Shown: in pieces, positions 35,878 through 47,200 of the stretch
Layout: every line of letters begins with the position of its first letter
How positions within the stretch are numbered: position 1 is the stretch's first letter
Assembly: GCA_900291925.1 (NCBI GenBank)
Contig: UWYS01000004.1
Location: 434,001-498,000, forward strand
DNA length: 64,000 nucleotides
Reading direction: 5' to 3'
Source: Thecaphora thlaspeos
Lineage: Eukaryota; Basidiomycota; Ustilaginomycetes; Urocystidales; Glomosporiaceae
Translations under genes and position numbers: made by a program
The notes under the pieces: generated by a model
The model's database searches: none
Told to the model about the DNA's origin: nothing
The model's input: only the letters and a program-made list of their open reading frames with translations

Positions 35878-38421
35878 TCAATCTCGGTCCCTGTTGCTGT
35901 TGTGGGGGGTGATCTGATGGACGTGATCGTTGGCCTTGCCTTCCTCGCAAACTGGAACCGACATGAACCAAGGGTCCTTGAGGATGTCCTCGGTCATGCA
36001 GCGGAGCTTGGGGTCGGGGCACAGCATCTTCTTGAGTAGCGGGCGGCAGTCGCGCGGCGAGAGATTCGACAGCGGCGATGGCGTCGGGCTGCCAACGTAC
36101 TGGTGGACAAACTCCTTGAAGGTCGGATCTGACATCTTGGCAACGCGCCACGGCAACTCCTGGAACTGCATGCAGTAGAAGACGACGGCGGCCGCCCAGA
36201 CATCGACCAGGCGCGCATCGTACTCGTTCTTCTCAAACTGCTCCGGCGCAATGTAGGGCTCGGAGCCGCAGAGTCCCTTGCTGTAGTGGGTCGTCTTTTC
36301 CCAGCACATCCGGAACACGTCGCTGACGCCAAAGTCGGTGATCTTGATGTGGCCGGTGGCGTCGAGCAGCAGGTTCTCGGGCTTGATGTCGCGGTGCGCC
36401 ACGCCCATCGAGTGGAGGTAGCTGATGCCGTGGATGATCTGCTTGAAGGTGCACTCGACCTCCGCCTGCGACATGCCGCCGCGCTTGATGGCGGCGTAGA
36501 GGTCGCCGCCGGGACAATACTCCATCACCTCGCACCAATGGCGGTTCTCGTCCTGCACGAGGTCGACCGTCTCGACGATGTTGATGTGGTGCAGCGTCGA
36601 TGAGATGCAGAACTCCGACGTCAGCTTCTTCACATACTCCTTTTCCGATTCGTTCTTGCGGCGCTTGCGGAACTCCTTGACGGCGTAGAGCTTCTCGGTC
36701 GATCGGTCCCACTTGTGGGCGAGGCGGACAACGGCGGTAGCGCCCTTGCCGATCGCGGCCTTTTCGCACACGCCATACTTTTTCAGCAGGCTCGCCTCGC
36801 CGCCGCCGGCAGTGCTGCCCTTCTTGCTGCCGCCGTCGAGCTTGTTGCCGTGGCTGGTGTTCGAGCCGCGCCGCGAGAGCTTCGGCGTGCTGCCCATGAT
36901 CATGTCGCGCAGCGTCGAGCTGGCCGTCGACTTGGCGTCGCCGTCCTTGCCGCGGTCCGACTTCATGCGCGAAGGCTCCGGCCTGCCCTTGGCGTCCCAG
37001 TCGCGGAGCGCCGCCGCCGTCAGCTTGTCGCCCGAGCCGCCATCCTTGGACGCCTCGTTGCGCTTGAGCGAGACGTTGAGGCTCGGCGGCTGGTTTTTGG
37101 GCGGGCTCTGGATGTCAAAGTTCTTGAACGATAGCATGCTCCCGGCGTCGCTGTGCTCGTTCCGCGGGCTGGTGGGAGGCGTCGACTCGCGGCTGGCCGA
37201 GTGAGAGCGAACCGGCGAAATGTGGCCGCTGCTCTGCTGGCTGCCGATCCGAGGCGAGGGCCGGTCCTTAGACGGGCTGTCGCGGTCGGCCGGATGACGG
37301 TCTTTGTCGCCGCCCGTCGCGCTGGACAGCATCCGCCGAAGCATGCCCTTCTCCTTGACCTTTTCCTTCTCTTTTTCCTTTTCGCCGCTGCCGTTGACGC
37401 CCTGCTGGGCGCGCGGAGGAACCTCAGAGGTCGGGGACACCTTGGATGCAAGCGCAGGGGCAGATGCTGCCGCAGCCGCCGCCTGAGTGAGCGCGTTGGG
37501 TCCGTTGAGCGTGTTGTGGCTCACTTTGGTCGAAGCAGGGGCTTTGGACGGTGACATTGCGCGCGGCGGAGGCGATGCGGCCCTGCTGGCAGGTTTAACG
37601 GCGGCGCCACCGGAAGAAGAGTTCTGACCGTTGGCCAGCGAGGGCCGCCTCGAGGACGACAGCGAGGATGGCTGCGACGGAGGGCTGGTGCGGCCCGGGG
37701 TGGCGTTCATGATGGCCTCCTGCTGGGCCGAGAGGACCCGGGCGTCGCCGTGTCCTAGGGTGGCGCGGATGTCAAAGGGACTGTTCTCCCTGGCCAGCTC
37801 GAGCCTCGAGGTGAGGTCGGAGCTAACAACGCCACCGCCTCCGCCGTTGCTACCGCCGAACGACTCCTGTCCGTGCTTGACTACCGTCTGGTCCTTGCTC
37901 TGGAGGCCACTAAGTCGGTGCTTGGGGTATCGGTGGCGGTCCGGCGAAGGGGGACGGGACAGGTTGGACTCGGTCTCGCTGTCTGATGCGACCATCATCT
38001 CGCGCGCACGAATCTCGCGTTCCTCGCCGGGGTCATATGGGCGGCCATCTTGCTGCCCGGCGGCCGAGAGAATGCGATCGGCGTACGGAGTGGTCATCAG
38101 AGGCTTGGGATCGCAGTCAGCGAGGCTGGGCGCGTTGCCGTTGGGACGAATGGTAGGTTCGTCTGTTAGGGGGCGAGAGGTGACAGCAGGTGGCGGCGGT
38201 TTATCGCCGGGCTCGGTGGCCGCGGCGCCCGTTTCTAATGTACCCTCCTGCGAGTCGGTCTGATGTGTCGAGGCGGCGGTCATATCTGCTGTGGCGGCTG
38301 CTATCGGATGCGCTTGCGATGGCTTCCTTGTCGAGGCGGATACGGAGTGAAAGGTACGAGAGGAAGCGCTTGCGAAGTGGCGGGGCGGTGGTACAGTGGC
38401 GAGGCACGAAACGGTGGTCAA
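35878..38421 (-). CDS. Hal4/Hal5-type serine/threonine kinase
   Basis: This is an NPR/HAL-family kinase. Yeast Sat4/Hal4 and Hal5 stabilise the Trk potassium transporters and nutrient permeases at the plasma membrane; fission yeast Hal4 acts in cation tolerance. It is a single exon of 847 residues. The N-terminal 540 residues are disordered and Ser/Pro-rich with a short Lys/Glu run. The kinase domain, at about 547-825, begins KYGVCEKAAIGKGATAVVRL (glycine loop) and then has YAVKEFRKRR (catalytic Lys). HRDIKPEN is the catalytic loop, DFGVSDVF the metal-binding motif, and YIAPEQF the APE-type motif. VCEKAAIGKGATAVVRLAHK and SEFCISSTLHHINIV are characteristic of the HAL4/HAL5 branch. A later ATG at 38283 is an alternative start that removes 46 residues. 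Which of the fungal Hal/Npr paralogues this is cannot be settled here. Confidence 0.88.
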   Translation of the reverse strand: MTTVSCLATVPPPRHFASASSRTFHSVSASTRKPSQAHPIAAATADMTAASTHQTDSQEGTLETGAAATEPGDKPPPPAVTSRPLTDEPTIRPNGNAPSLADCDPKPLMTTPYADRILSAAGQQDGRPYDPGEEREIRAREMMVASDSETESNLSRPPSPDRHRYPKHRLSGLQSKDQTVVKHGQESFGGSNGGGGGVVSSDLTSRLELARENSPFDIRATLGHGDARVLSAQQEAIMNATPGRTSPPSQPSSLSSSRRPSLANGQNSSSGGAAVKPASRAASPPPRAMSPSKAPASTKVSHNTLNGPNALTQAAAAAASAPALASKVSPTSEVPPRAQQGVNGSGEKEKEKEKVKEKGMLRRMLSSATGGDKDRHPADRDSPSKDRPSPRIGSQQSSGHISPVRSHSASRESTPPTSPRNEHSDAGSMLSFKNFDIQSPPKNQPPSLNVSLKRNEASKDGGSGDKLTAAALRDWDAKGRPEPSRMKSDRGKDGDAKSTASSTLRDMIMGSTPKLSRRGSNTSHGNKLDGGSKKGSTAGGGEASLLKKYGVCEKAAIGKGATAVVRLAHKWDRSTEKLYAVKEFRKRRKNESEKEYVKKLTSEFCISSTLHHINIVETVDLVQDENRHWCEVMEYCPGGDLYAAIKRGGMSQAEVECTFKQIIHGISYLHSMGVAHRDIKPENLLLDATGHIKITDFGVSDVFRMCWEKTTHYSKGLCGSEPYIAPEQFEKNEYDARLVDVWAAAVVFYCMQFQELPWRVAKMSDPTFKEFVHQYVGSPTPSPLSNLSPRDCRPLLKKMLCPDPKLRCMTEDILKDPWFMSVPVCEEGKANDHVHQITPHNSNRDRD

Positions 38422-40078
38422 GGTCTGGGCGGGCTCTTTGCGATATAAGTTGGAAGAGGGAGGGAGAGAGACGGCAGCAATTAGCTGACGTGCTTGAGGC
38501 GGAGGAGGAGACGATGATGGGGGACGGAGGGGAAGGCGAGGCAGGGAGGATAGGTCGAGGGGAGGCGGGATGGTCCGCCAGTGAGCGCGAGAGTGAGGTG
38601 GGGTCGGTCGGGTTCAAGGGTCGTCTGTCTTGCTCACCAAGCCAACAGGACTCGATTCAAACAGGCAGGCAAAAAGGCAAAAAGGGCACGAAGCCAAGCG
38701 CGCTCGCTCGCACCGTCCCTGTTTGCCTCGCCCGCCCGTCTGCACCCTCTTCATCGTCCGCCTCGTCTTGCACCACCGCCGCCGCCGCTGGCCAGCGCCA
38801 GCAGAAAAGGGGCTAGTTAGATGGGAAGAGGCGCCGTCATTCAGTAGCCCCTCTCCAAACGGTCGGTGCGTCGGGCCTCAATCAAATCAAAAATGCCATC
38901 GCTCGGGCTTGCGACGAAAATTTGAAAAGGAAACGGCCGGGCGGGGCCAGAAAAAACAAAATTCGCAACAACAATAAATTGAAAAAATTAAATACAAAAA
39001 GTAGGCTGCCCGTGACAAGCTCTTACCGAACGCTCCGGGCGAAGAGGTAGGGCCTAGGCCGGGCCGGGCCAGCAGCACGGTACTGCACCGACCGCACGCC
39101 CTTGACCCTCGAGGCCTTTGCTTTCCCTTCGCTGCAAAGACCCCTAGCTCGTGCTGCCAGGCTAATTATTGCAAAGCCTGAGAGCTTGCTCGGCGACGGA
39201 AAACTGTGGGCGCACGAGTGGCGGCAGACGAACGGCAACACGTCTCCATCCCATCGGCCCGCACCCGGCATACATACCGAGTAGCTAGCTGGCTTTCTTG
39301 CTTTCATACAGCTCAGCCATACAGCTGTTGTATGTAATAAATCTTGAATCTCACATAACGTACGCCTTTTCCTCATCGCTGGTTCGTCGTTCAGTAGGAC
39401 GGCTAAAGGATCAAAATCAACGATGAGCGGGAGGTAAGTAAGCTATGTAGGTAAGCTCTAAGGGCTGAAGCCTGTTGTGCTCCTCGAAGGAGGTGGCAGA
39501 TCGAGAGGCGAGGCCGGCGGCGACATGCGTGAGGCCAAGAAAGTCACGAAACCCTTGACCCTTGCGCGCTTCTTGAAAATGCACGGTGGTGCTGCCGCCC
39601 TCCGCCACACGCCCGTTTCCCGAGCTCTGGACGTAGGGCCATCGGGCTCAGCCGCCAGCCCGATACTAGGGAAGCGGCGCCCGATCTGCTCGGGGGATGC
39701 CTTTATGCAGGCAAGCGTCAGTCGACAGGCGGAGGCGGCGGCCTGCCTTTGAACGAGGGTGGGGCGAGCGCGCTTTCTGCCGCCGCCGTGCTCGTCTCGC
39801 CGGAAGGATCGGAAGGTCTGAGCTTGCCTCCAGACCCTTGTTCTTGTTCCTCTACTTCTTGTTCTGTTCCTTGATCCATGTCTGTCGGTCGATCGCTTCT
39901 CTTTTCCCTCAGGACCTTTCACCACCACTTGCAACGTTCTGCCAGATCACTTCGCACCCTAGCCGGTACCACCACCGTCACCCACTCTCCTCCCCTGCTC
40001 GTCCATAGCAGCAGTCACAGCCTTCGGCTTCGAAACAGCTCCACATCCGCGCATCGTCTTTCGCAGCTTCGCACCATC
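38422..40078. other. divergent 1.7 kb gap between the kinase and ribose-5-phosphate isomerase genes
   Basis: This gap should contain both promoters. It includes an AT-rich island at about 38950-39001 in otherwise GC-rich DNA. The final 200 bases form an open frame with the isomerase that could encode a targeting extension (see the findings). No credible independent gene was found. Confidence 0.5.
38950..39001. other. AT-rich island
   Basis: About 50 bases consist mostly of A on the plus strand with scattered T (runs such as AAAAAACAAAATTC and AATTGAAAAAATTAAATAC). The local composition is far from that of the surroundings. It could be a nucleosome-free promoter element or an origin-like sequence, but neither can be shown. 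Confidence 0.5.
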
Positions 40079-41435
40079 ATGTCCGCACAGCAGGCCGCCG
40101 CCAACAACAACAGCTCCCCGCAGAAGAGCTTCCAGCTCCGCGAGCTCGACCCCGTCGAGAGTGCCAAGCGCGCCGCCGCCTACGCTGCCGTCGACAACCA
40201 CGTCAAGCCGGAGCACACCGTCATCGGCATCGGCTCGGGTGAGTGAAAGCTGTGGCCGAGCGTAGCGATGCGAGAGCGTGGAGCGATCGCGACTCTTTGC
40301 AGGCTCACCAATCGAAGCATCTCATATCTCCCTGCCTGCTTTTCCCCGGGCTGTTCGCTATTCGTAGGCTCAACGGTGCCGTACGTCGTCAAGAGGATCG
40401 CGCAGCAGGGTGCTGCCCTCAACGAAAAGAGGTGGTTCGTCCCCACTGGCTTCCAATCCAAGGAGCTTATCTTCAAAGCAGGTGGGTTCGCTTTTACTCC
40501 GTTTAATCACGGAGCGGTTTTGCCGTGGCGGCCGCGCCGGCGGCACGGGTCCAGGGAGCCAAAAGCGGCAGATGGAACAGCTTGGGCTGATACCGAGGCA
40601 CGCCGGACCTCATTCCCTCGTTTCTGTTTCTTCACAGGTCTCAAGGTCGCCGACGTCGACTCGTTTCCGTCGATCGATGTGACCATTGACGGCGCCGACG
40701 AGTGAGTTGTGCTTGCCGATGACTGGATCCACGACCGAACGATCTTGGACCCGTACTGACTCGACGAACTTTCCAACCTCCGACCCTCACCCCGTCAACT
40801 GCCCCAGGGTCGACAACGCTCTCAACTGCATCAAGGGCGGAGGAGCGTGCCAACTGCGCGAAAAGGTGCTGGCCGAGGCGGCCACCGACTTTATCGTCGT
40901 GGCAGACTATCGCAAGAACGGCACGCAACTCGGCACCAAGTGGTTGCAGGGCATCCCGATCGAGGTGGCTCCATTTGCGTTCGCTAAGGTGCTGCAGAAC
41001 CTCAAGCATATGGGCAGCTCCGAGGCCAAGCTGCGTATGGGCAAGGCCAAGGCCGGTCCCGTCGTCACGGACAACGGGTGAGTCTCGACGACATTCGAAT
41101 GCCGCGGTCGCCGTCGCCGTCGCGCATACATGCCCCGCAAAAAAGTATGGGGGCTGACGATGATGCCTTTGACTTGGCTCACCTCGCCCCTCGTCAAAAA
41201 CAGCAACTTTTGCATCGATGCGCCGTTCCCGCTTTCGTACACGAAGGATCCGTCGGATCTGCTGGTGAAAATCAAGCTGCTGACGGGCGTGGTCGAGGTC
41301 GGCCTGTTCTGCAACATGTGCAAGGCGGCCTACTTTGGCAACGAGGACGGCACCATCACCATCAAGACGGCTGACGGCAAGGTGCAGGAGAACGTCGCCT
41401 TCGACGCCTCTGTCCTCCCGATGTCGTCGTCATGA
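40079..41435 (+). CDS. RKI1: ribose-5-phosphate isomerase
   Basis: This enzyme interconverts ribose 5-phosphate and ribulose 5-phosphate in the non-oxidative pentose phosphate pathway, supplying ribose for nucleotides. Five exons: 40079-40238, 40368-40481, 40638-40701, 40808-41077 and 41204-41435, giving 279 residues, typical of eukaryotic RpiA. Landmarks in order are [15 protein letters not shown] (phosphate-binding loop, split by intron 1), [31 protein letters not shown] with the catalytic acidic residues (split by intron 3), and [20 protein letters not shown]. The C-terminal GNFCIDAPF comes next, followed by [11 protein letters not shown]. The third intron cuts the GADE/VDN motif, so the splice sites were set by restoring it. 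The frame is open upstream to an ATG at 39878, which would add 67 residues. Confidence 0.95.
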
Positions 41436-42021
41436 CAAGCTCGTGCAGCAGCAGCGGCGGCGGCGTAGAAAAATCAATCGTGCCTTTCCCTTCTCGTGTG
41501 ACGGTGGCATGGTGTTCGAGGACGTGGTCCCGCTGGTGCCTATGTCGAGCAGTGCAGCGCTGCAAGATAGGCCGACAAAGGGTAGTCTGATGGCCATGAG
41601 AAGCACAGAGAGGGGTGCAGTGTGAGGGCGCATGGGAGGCGTGTACGGGTCTAACCCTGGATCTGCATCACGTGCGAAAGATGGGCTGTGTGAGAGAGTG
41701 GGTGCAAGCAGGCAGGCAAGAGGGTCGAGTCAGCGCACCATTATTCTGCTCCACTTTGGCCAACCCGCCCCGGTCCCATCTTCCTTCCTGCCCGCCAACA
41801 CCGCCATACAGCACACATATCCCTCGAGGACGCATTACAGCGCTCACTGCCTCCACACACCACTCGAGCTTGCTCGCTCGCTAGCACTCGCACTCGCACC
41901 CGCACCCGCACCCGCACCCGCACCTGCTCCCCGACCCCCTTCTTCTTCCGCCGTTTCCCGTGGCCAGCTCCTCACTCACCCGCCGCCGCCTCGTACCACC
42001 GCACCCACCCCATTGCCCACC
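41436..42021. other. intergenic region and leader of 2-isopropylmalate synthase
   Basis: This gap of 586 bases lies between tandem genes. From 41632 it is open in frame with the downstream enzyme, but the translation is low-complexity Ala/Pro/Ser, so it is treated as leader. It contains a hexanucleotide repeat at about 41885-41925. Confidence 0.5.
41885..41925. repeat. CGCACC hexanucleotide repeat in the leader of the leucine gene
   Basis: About six near-perfect copies of a CGCAC(C/T) unit lie 100-140 bases ahead of the chosen start codon. In frame it would encode alternating Ala-Pro. Confidence 0.8.
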
Positions 42022-43911
42022 ATGGCGCCCATGATTCCCGGCGACAAGTATAAGCCCTACACGCCCATCCACCTGCCCAACCGCACATGGTCGAACAAGG
42101 TCCCGAAGGCTTCGCCTATCTGGACCTCGGTCGACCTGCGCGATGGTAACCAGGCCCTGATCAACCCCATGTCGGGCGAGCAGAAGCTCAAGCTCTACCA
42201 GAAGCTCGTCGAGGTCGGCTTCAAGGAGATCGAGGTCGCCTTCCCCTCGGCCAGCGACACCGAATTTGGCTTCGTTAGGCACATCATCGAGAACAACATG
42301 GTCCCCGACGACGTCTACCTCCAGGTCCTTGCGCCGGCGCGCGAGGAGCTCATCCGCAGGACGTTCGAGTCCATCAAGGGCGCCAAGAACGTCATCCTGC
42401 ACATGTACAACGCCTCGTCGCCGCTCTTCCGCAACGTCGTCTTCGGCAACTCGAAGCAGCAGACGATCGACCTGGCCGTCAAGCAAACAAGGATTGTCCG
42501 TCAACTGGTCGACGAGTACAGCAAGCCCGAGAACGGCGGGACCAACTTCAAGTACGAGTACTCACCCGAGACGTTCACCCAGACCGAGATGGACTTTGCC
42601 GTCGAGATCTGCGAGGCGGTGCGTGACGCTTGGGGCCTGGCGAGCGCCGAGAACCGCATCATCTTCAACCTCCCCGCCACCGTCGAGATCGGCCCGCCGA
42701 ATCACTACGCCGACCAGATCGAGTACTTCTGCAACAACGTCTCGCGGCGCGAGGAGATCATCGTCTCGCTCCATCCGCACAACGACCGAGGCTGCGCCGT
42801 CGCCGCGACCGAGCTGGGCCTGCTGGCCGGCGGCGATCGCGTCGAGGGATGCCTCTTTGGCAACGGCGAGCGCACGGGCAACGTCGACATTGTCACGCTT
42901 GCGCTCAACCTCTTCTGCCAAGGCATCCAGCCGGGCGAGCTGGACCTCTCGGACCTCGAGTCGGTTGTCGAGGTCGTCTCGGGCTGCAACGACATCGCGG
43001 TCCACCCGCGACACCCGTACGCGGGCGAGCTCGTCTTTACCGCCTTCAGCGGTTCGCACCAGGATGCGATCAAGAAGGGCTTTGCCGCCCAGGCCAAGAG
43101 GAACGCCAACGGCGACCCGACCTGGGAGATCCCTTACCTTCCCATCGACCCGGCCGACCTCGGCTGTACGTACGAGGCCGTGATCCGCGTCAACTCGCAG
43201 TCTGGCAAGGGCGGTGTCGCCTACCTGGTGGCGCAGTCGCTCGGCCTCGACCTGCCCCGCCGAATGCAGGTTGCCTTCTACCAGGTCGTCCAGGAGGTGG
43301 CCGACCGAACGGGTAAGGAGATGACGTCGGACGACATCACGCGCATCTTCAACCAAACCTACCACCTCGGCTCGCTCGAGGGCAAGAACGACGGACGCTA
43401 CCAGCTCAAGAGCTTCTCCCTCTCCGATGATGTCTCCTCGGATGCGGCCGCCGACGACGAGGCCTCTGCCGACGGTGCTCAGACGCCGCGCTACCGTCGC
43501 TTCACGGGCAAGGTTGCGCGCGACGGCAAGGTGCACGACATCTCGGGCCGAGGCAACGGCGCCCTGTCTGCCTTCCTCGACGCCGTCGAGTCGGCCTTCG
43601 GCATCAAGGCCAACCTGCGCGAGTACAGCGAACACGCCATCACCAAGCAGGGGTCGCAGAGCGTCGGCCAGAAGCAGCAGCCCTCCAACAGCAAGGGCAA
43701 CTTCGTCAAGGCCCAAGCCGCCTCGTACGTCGAGCTCATCAGCGCCGAAGAGGTGCAGGAGGTAGGCAGCAAAAAGGCCGTAGGCTTCTGGGGCGTCGGC
43801 ATCGATGTTGATATCACGGCCGCCGGTCTCAAGGCCCTCCTCAGCGCGCTCAGCAACATCGAGCAGCCCCAGGCCATCGTCGACGACGCCATCGAGGTGA
43901 CAAAGGCCTAG
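42022..43911 (+). CDS. LEU4: 2-isopropylmalate synthase
   Basis: This enzyme condenses acetyl-CoA with 2-ketoisovalerate, the first committed step of leucine synthesis, normally in mitochondria and inhibited by leucine. A single intronless exon gives 629 residues, slightly longer than yeast Leu4. Catalytic-barrel motifs are [46 protein letters not shown] (metal ligands), and [20 protein letters not shown]. The C-terminal regulatory domain, preceded by an acidic Asp/Ala-rich linker near 43430-43480, carries the leucine-sensing fold region ([31 protein letters not shown]). The start ATG at 42022 has a good context and follows a C-rich leader. An open frame continues 130 codons upstream and could supply a mitochondrial form. 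Confidence 0.96.
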   Translation: MAPMIPGDKYKPYTPIHLPNRTWSNKVPKASPIWTSVDLRDGNQALINPMSGEQKLKLYQKLVEVGFKEIEVAFPSASDTEFGFVRHIIENNMVPDDVYLQVLAPAREELIRRTFESIKGAKNVILHMYNASSPLFRNVVFGNSKQQTIDLAVKQTRIVRQLVDEYSKPENGGTNFKYEYSPETFTQTEMDFAVEICEAVRDAWGLASAENRIIFNLPATVEIGPPNHYADQIEYFCNNVSRREEIIVSLHPHNDRGCAVAATELGLLAGGDRVEGCLFGNGERTGNVDIVTLALNLFCQGIQPGELDLSDLESVVEVVSGCNDIAVHPRHPYAGELVFTAFSGSHQDAIKKGFAAQAKRNANGDPTWEIPYLPIDPADLGCTYEAVIRVNSQSGKGGVAYLVAQSLGLDLPRRMQVAFYQVVQEVADRTGKEMTSDDITRIFNQTYHLGSLEGKNDGRYQLKSFSLSDDVSSDAAADDEASADGAQTPRYRRFTGKVARDGKVHDISGRGNGALSAFLDAVESAFGIKANLREYSEHAITKQGSQSVGQKQQPSNSKGNFVKAQAASYVELISAEEVQEVGSKKAVGFWGVGIDVDITAAGLKALLSALSNIEQPQAIVDDAIEVTKA

Positions 43912-44248
43912 ACGTCGTTGCTCCGACTCAACCTTTGCTCTCGTCGTATCCCGTGCTTTCTCCTCAAAACGCAAAAGGGCCACCAGACGGAGGACCGTTC
44001 AAGCCCATCCTATCGTCGTCCGCCAAGCTGCATCGTGTCTCTTCTCTTCTCGACTGTCTGATTTTTCTCGTCGTAGTTTTCTTTATGTCGCCCTCTGCGT
44101 TTGCCACCAGTCGCATCGCTATCCCTGGATAAGAAGAAAGAGATAATAGCAGTGTCCTTACACTACACCTTCTGCGACTCTTTGTGTGCTTACTGATGAC
44201 ACCAGCAGCAGAGATGTTGCCTGCCTGTCTGCCTGCCTGTCCGCGTGC
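43912..44248. other. convergent intergenic region
   Basis: A 337-base gap separates the 3' ends of the leucine gene and RCY1. It includes a short CTGCCTG repeat at about 44219-44240. Only 3' UTR sequence is expected. Confidence 0.55.
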
Positions 44249-47200
44249 CTACATGATGCAGCAATCCTCGGTGGCCTTGAATCCGTAGATCTCCTTGTCG
44301 ATTGCCTTTTCGATAGCCTTGAAGTCGCACCTTGCCTGCAGCGGGCGTTCCTGCTCGTCAGTATCCTCATTCCCTCACCTCGTTCTGATTCTCGAGGCAC
44401 GGATGGACTCACCTGTAAGAATTCATAGAGATCCTCGGGTGACAAGGTGCCGTTGAACATGTTGGCGTCGCGCACGATGGATGCGAGCTCTTTTGGGTTG
44501 TCGATGATGTAGAGGTTTCCCAGCATCTTGAGCGCATCAAAGTAGGTCGTCACTGTTGGCTGACGTAGCGAGGCGATGAAAGATTGGTAGGCGTTCAAGT
44601 CGGCAATCACCTTGAAGCCGCCGTCGAGCGAGATGATTTGTCGTTTGAGGTGTTTGCATATTATGCTGCGAGTAGGAGCCGAGGTGAGCGAAGGAGGACA
44701 AGGTCAGTGTGTGTTCATGTGACTTCGACATGTGCTGCTGCTTTCGAGAAGGGGCCAAGGACGGGGCCGACTTACGCGTGCAACCGCATCCCCACCTCCT
44801 GGTAGAACACCTCCAGCACCGTCTTGTCCGTACTGCCGACTAGCATCTTACAATGTACCCTCAGACACTCCACGCACTCCCTGCACGCCCTTGTCGGGTT
44901 GGCCAGATCCAGGTCCCTACCAGGCTCTGGGTAGTAGTCCCTCGGATCTTGGTGCGTGGTGATGAGCCACTCCGCCTGGCCCATCAGCAGGTCGATGCCG
45001 ACATTCAGTCCGCTCGCTACGCTCTCGTCCAGGGACCCTTCGAAGCGCTTCTTTTCGCGCACCACACCGTTGAGGAAGTCGGTCCGGTCGATGTGTCGGC
45101 TCAGCTCTTGGTCGTAGTACACCTGGACCATCTGTTGGATTGTATCGCCGACATGGACCAACTCTAAAAAGTGGACGAGCGGTGCAACCTGCGTCTCGTC
45201 AGACGCCGCTCCCGTCGTCACCTCGACCGCGGCGCTGGCGGCGTGCTCCGACGGCTTCCAAAACTTGATCTGCGCCGACGCTTTCTCGAAGCCGGGTGCG
45301 ACGTGCCTCTCGCCCAAACACTGATAGAAGAGGACGGCAATCTCCTCCATCTCCTCCTTGACCCGCTTTCCGTATGAACCCGTGTACCGCGTGAACGTCT
45401 CCATCCGCTTGAGCGACTCTCGGTTCAGCTGGATCAGCTGAAGAACTGTGTCTAGGCTCAGCAGCATCTGAAGCCGGGAGAAGCGAGACGGCGTTGTCCC
45501 GTTGGCGGCGCTCGAGGATTGCCGCAGATCGTCGCTGCTTTCCAACGAGGGTGAAGCCGCCGCAGCTGCCGGTTTAAGCGACTGTCTGTTCTTGATAACG
45601 CTTGGTATTGACGAGACCGTCGACGCGGTCTTTTCCATCCGGCTCGATCCGCCCCACGCGTCGATCTCGGATGACCACTCGTTGTCTTCGAGCGACAGCC
45701 CTGTCGCCTTTTCGTCGACGTCGGCCAAATCGTCATCCTGGTCGTCATCAATGGCAAAGTCTGCGCCGCCATTGCTGAAGTCGACGTAGCCTTTTTCCGC
45801 GTTGGACGGCGTGCCCGACCGCAACAGGCCGGATGGGGTGGTTGGACCGCCGTTGGTAGCTGCCTTGTTCGGCGTTGACGAGCTGGAGCTGCTCTGCCAT
45901 CGCAGCGGGTTCAGCTGAGACAGGCCGCTGCCGGCCGTCCGGATGACGGCGCCGCCCACCACTCCCGCTGCACGAGGCACCACGGTGACGGGCATTAGGA
46001 GGACGTCCTTGAAGCCGGTGAGGACGTTGCGCTTGACGGCCGCCGGGTTGTGCGAGTTGAGGAAGGCGGCGTCCATATTGGTCGCCGTGCTTTCGCTCTG
46101 GAAAGCCCGGCCGGAACGTGAGAAGGCCGACGTGAAAGGAAGAAAGGCCGGCAGTCAGCATGCGGTTGCACCTAGGCGTTCCGGTCACTCACTTGTGCGT
46201 TGTTGACCTGTCCTACCACTCACCGTTCCGCTCTCGTCGCAGGTCTGAGCCATGACGTCCTTGACCCAGTCGCGCTCCTCCTGGAGGTACTCGTCCATGT
46301 GTGACTCCCACATGGCAAAGACGATTGGCTCGCACCTCTGCAGCGTGATGCTCGATCGCTTTGGCTCTATCGACGTCAAGGTTTCGACGAGACGACAGGC
46401 CTGGGTAAAGGTGGCGGCGCACGACTGGAGGTAGAGATGGACGGAGAGGGCGCGCGCCTTGCGGAGGACCGAATTTACATATCCGGCCATGACCTCATTA
46501 GCTATGCGGCTGGCAAAGGCCAGGAGCACGTCCTGTTCCTCGGGGAAGACGCGGGCGATCAGCGAGCCGTCTTCCTTGACGCTGGCCAGCAGCTCCTTCA
46601 TGAAGCTGTCCATGGCAGTGAAGTCGAGCGCTACGCCAGCCCCGGTCGAGACAATGTTACGCTCCGGATCGTGATCCACCTTGCGGAAGAGGACGTCCCT
46701 CTTTTCGAGGAAGGACTGCGCCGCCGACGATCCGATGCTGTCTAGGAAACCGGACATTGCGTCGTGCAGACCGTCCATGAGGTTCGTGTCTAGCCCTGGC
46801 CCAGAGAGATCCTTGATGGACCGCGCCAGCCTCCAGATGAGGTCGGCATGCTCGTGCATCGCCTCTTCGCTCCTCTCGACGCTCTTCTGTACGTCCATGC
46901 CACGCTGTCCCGCCCTGATGGCATCGGATCGCCGTGCGTCTGCGCCTTCGAATGCCGATAGGAGGATGCCTTCGAGGTAGTCGGCGGCCTCTCTCACGTT
47001 GGAGTGCAGCCGATGGAGCGCCGCCTGGCGTTCATGGCAGACCCTCTGTTCAATCTGGCCGTCGGGCTCGGCGTCTCGCGGAGGCAAGGGGGCCGTGGGA
47101 AGGTAGCCTAGCACGATGGGTCCGGTGAAGCGGGCGATGTTGCCGAGGGCGGTCGCCTGCGACTTGAGGGAGGAGAAGCCCGGATGCGAGAAGAGCAGCG

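Noticed and set aside
42562..43983. Long minus-strand frame (473 codons) across the leucine gene
   Set aside because: It lies antisense to an unmistakable enzyme; it is open because of GC-rich third codon positions and has no domain.
46193..46223. Second GTGAGT donor and a potential 15-base microexon after RCY1 exon 1
   Set aside because: The second donor shifts the frame, and the microexon would need a 16-base intron.
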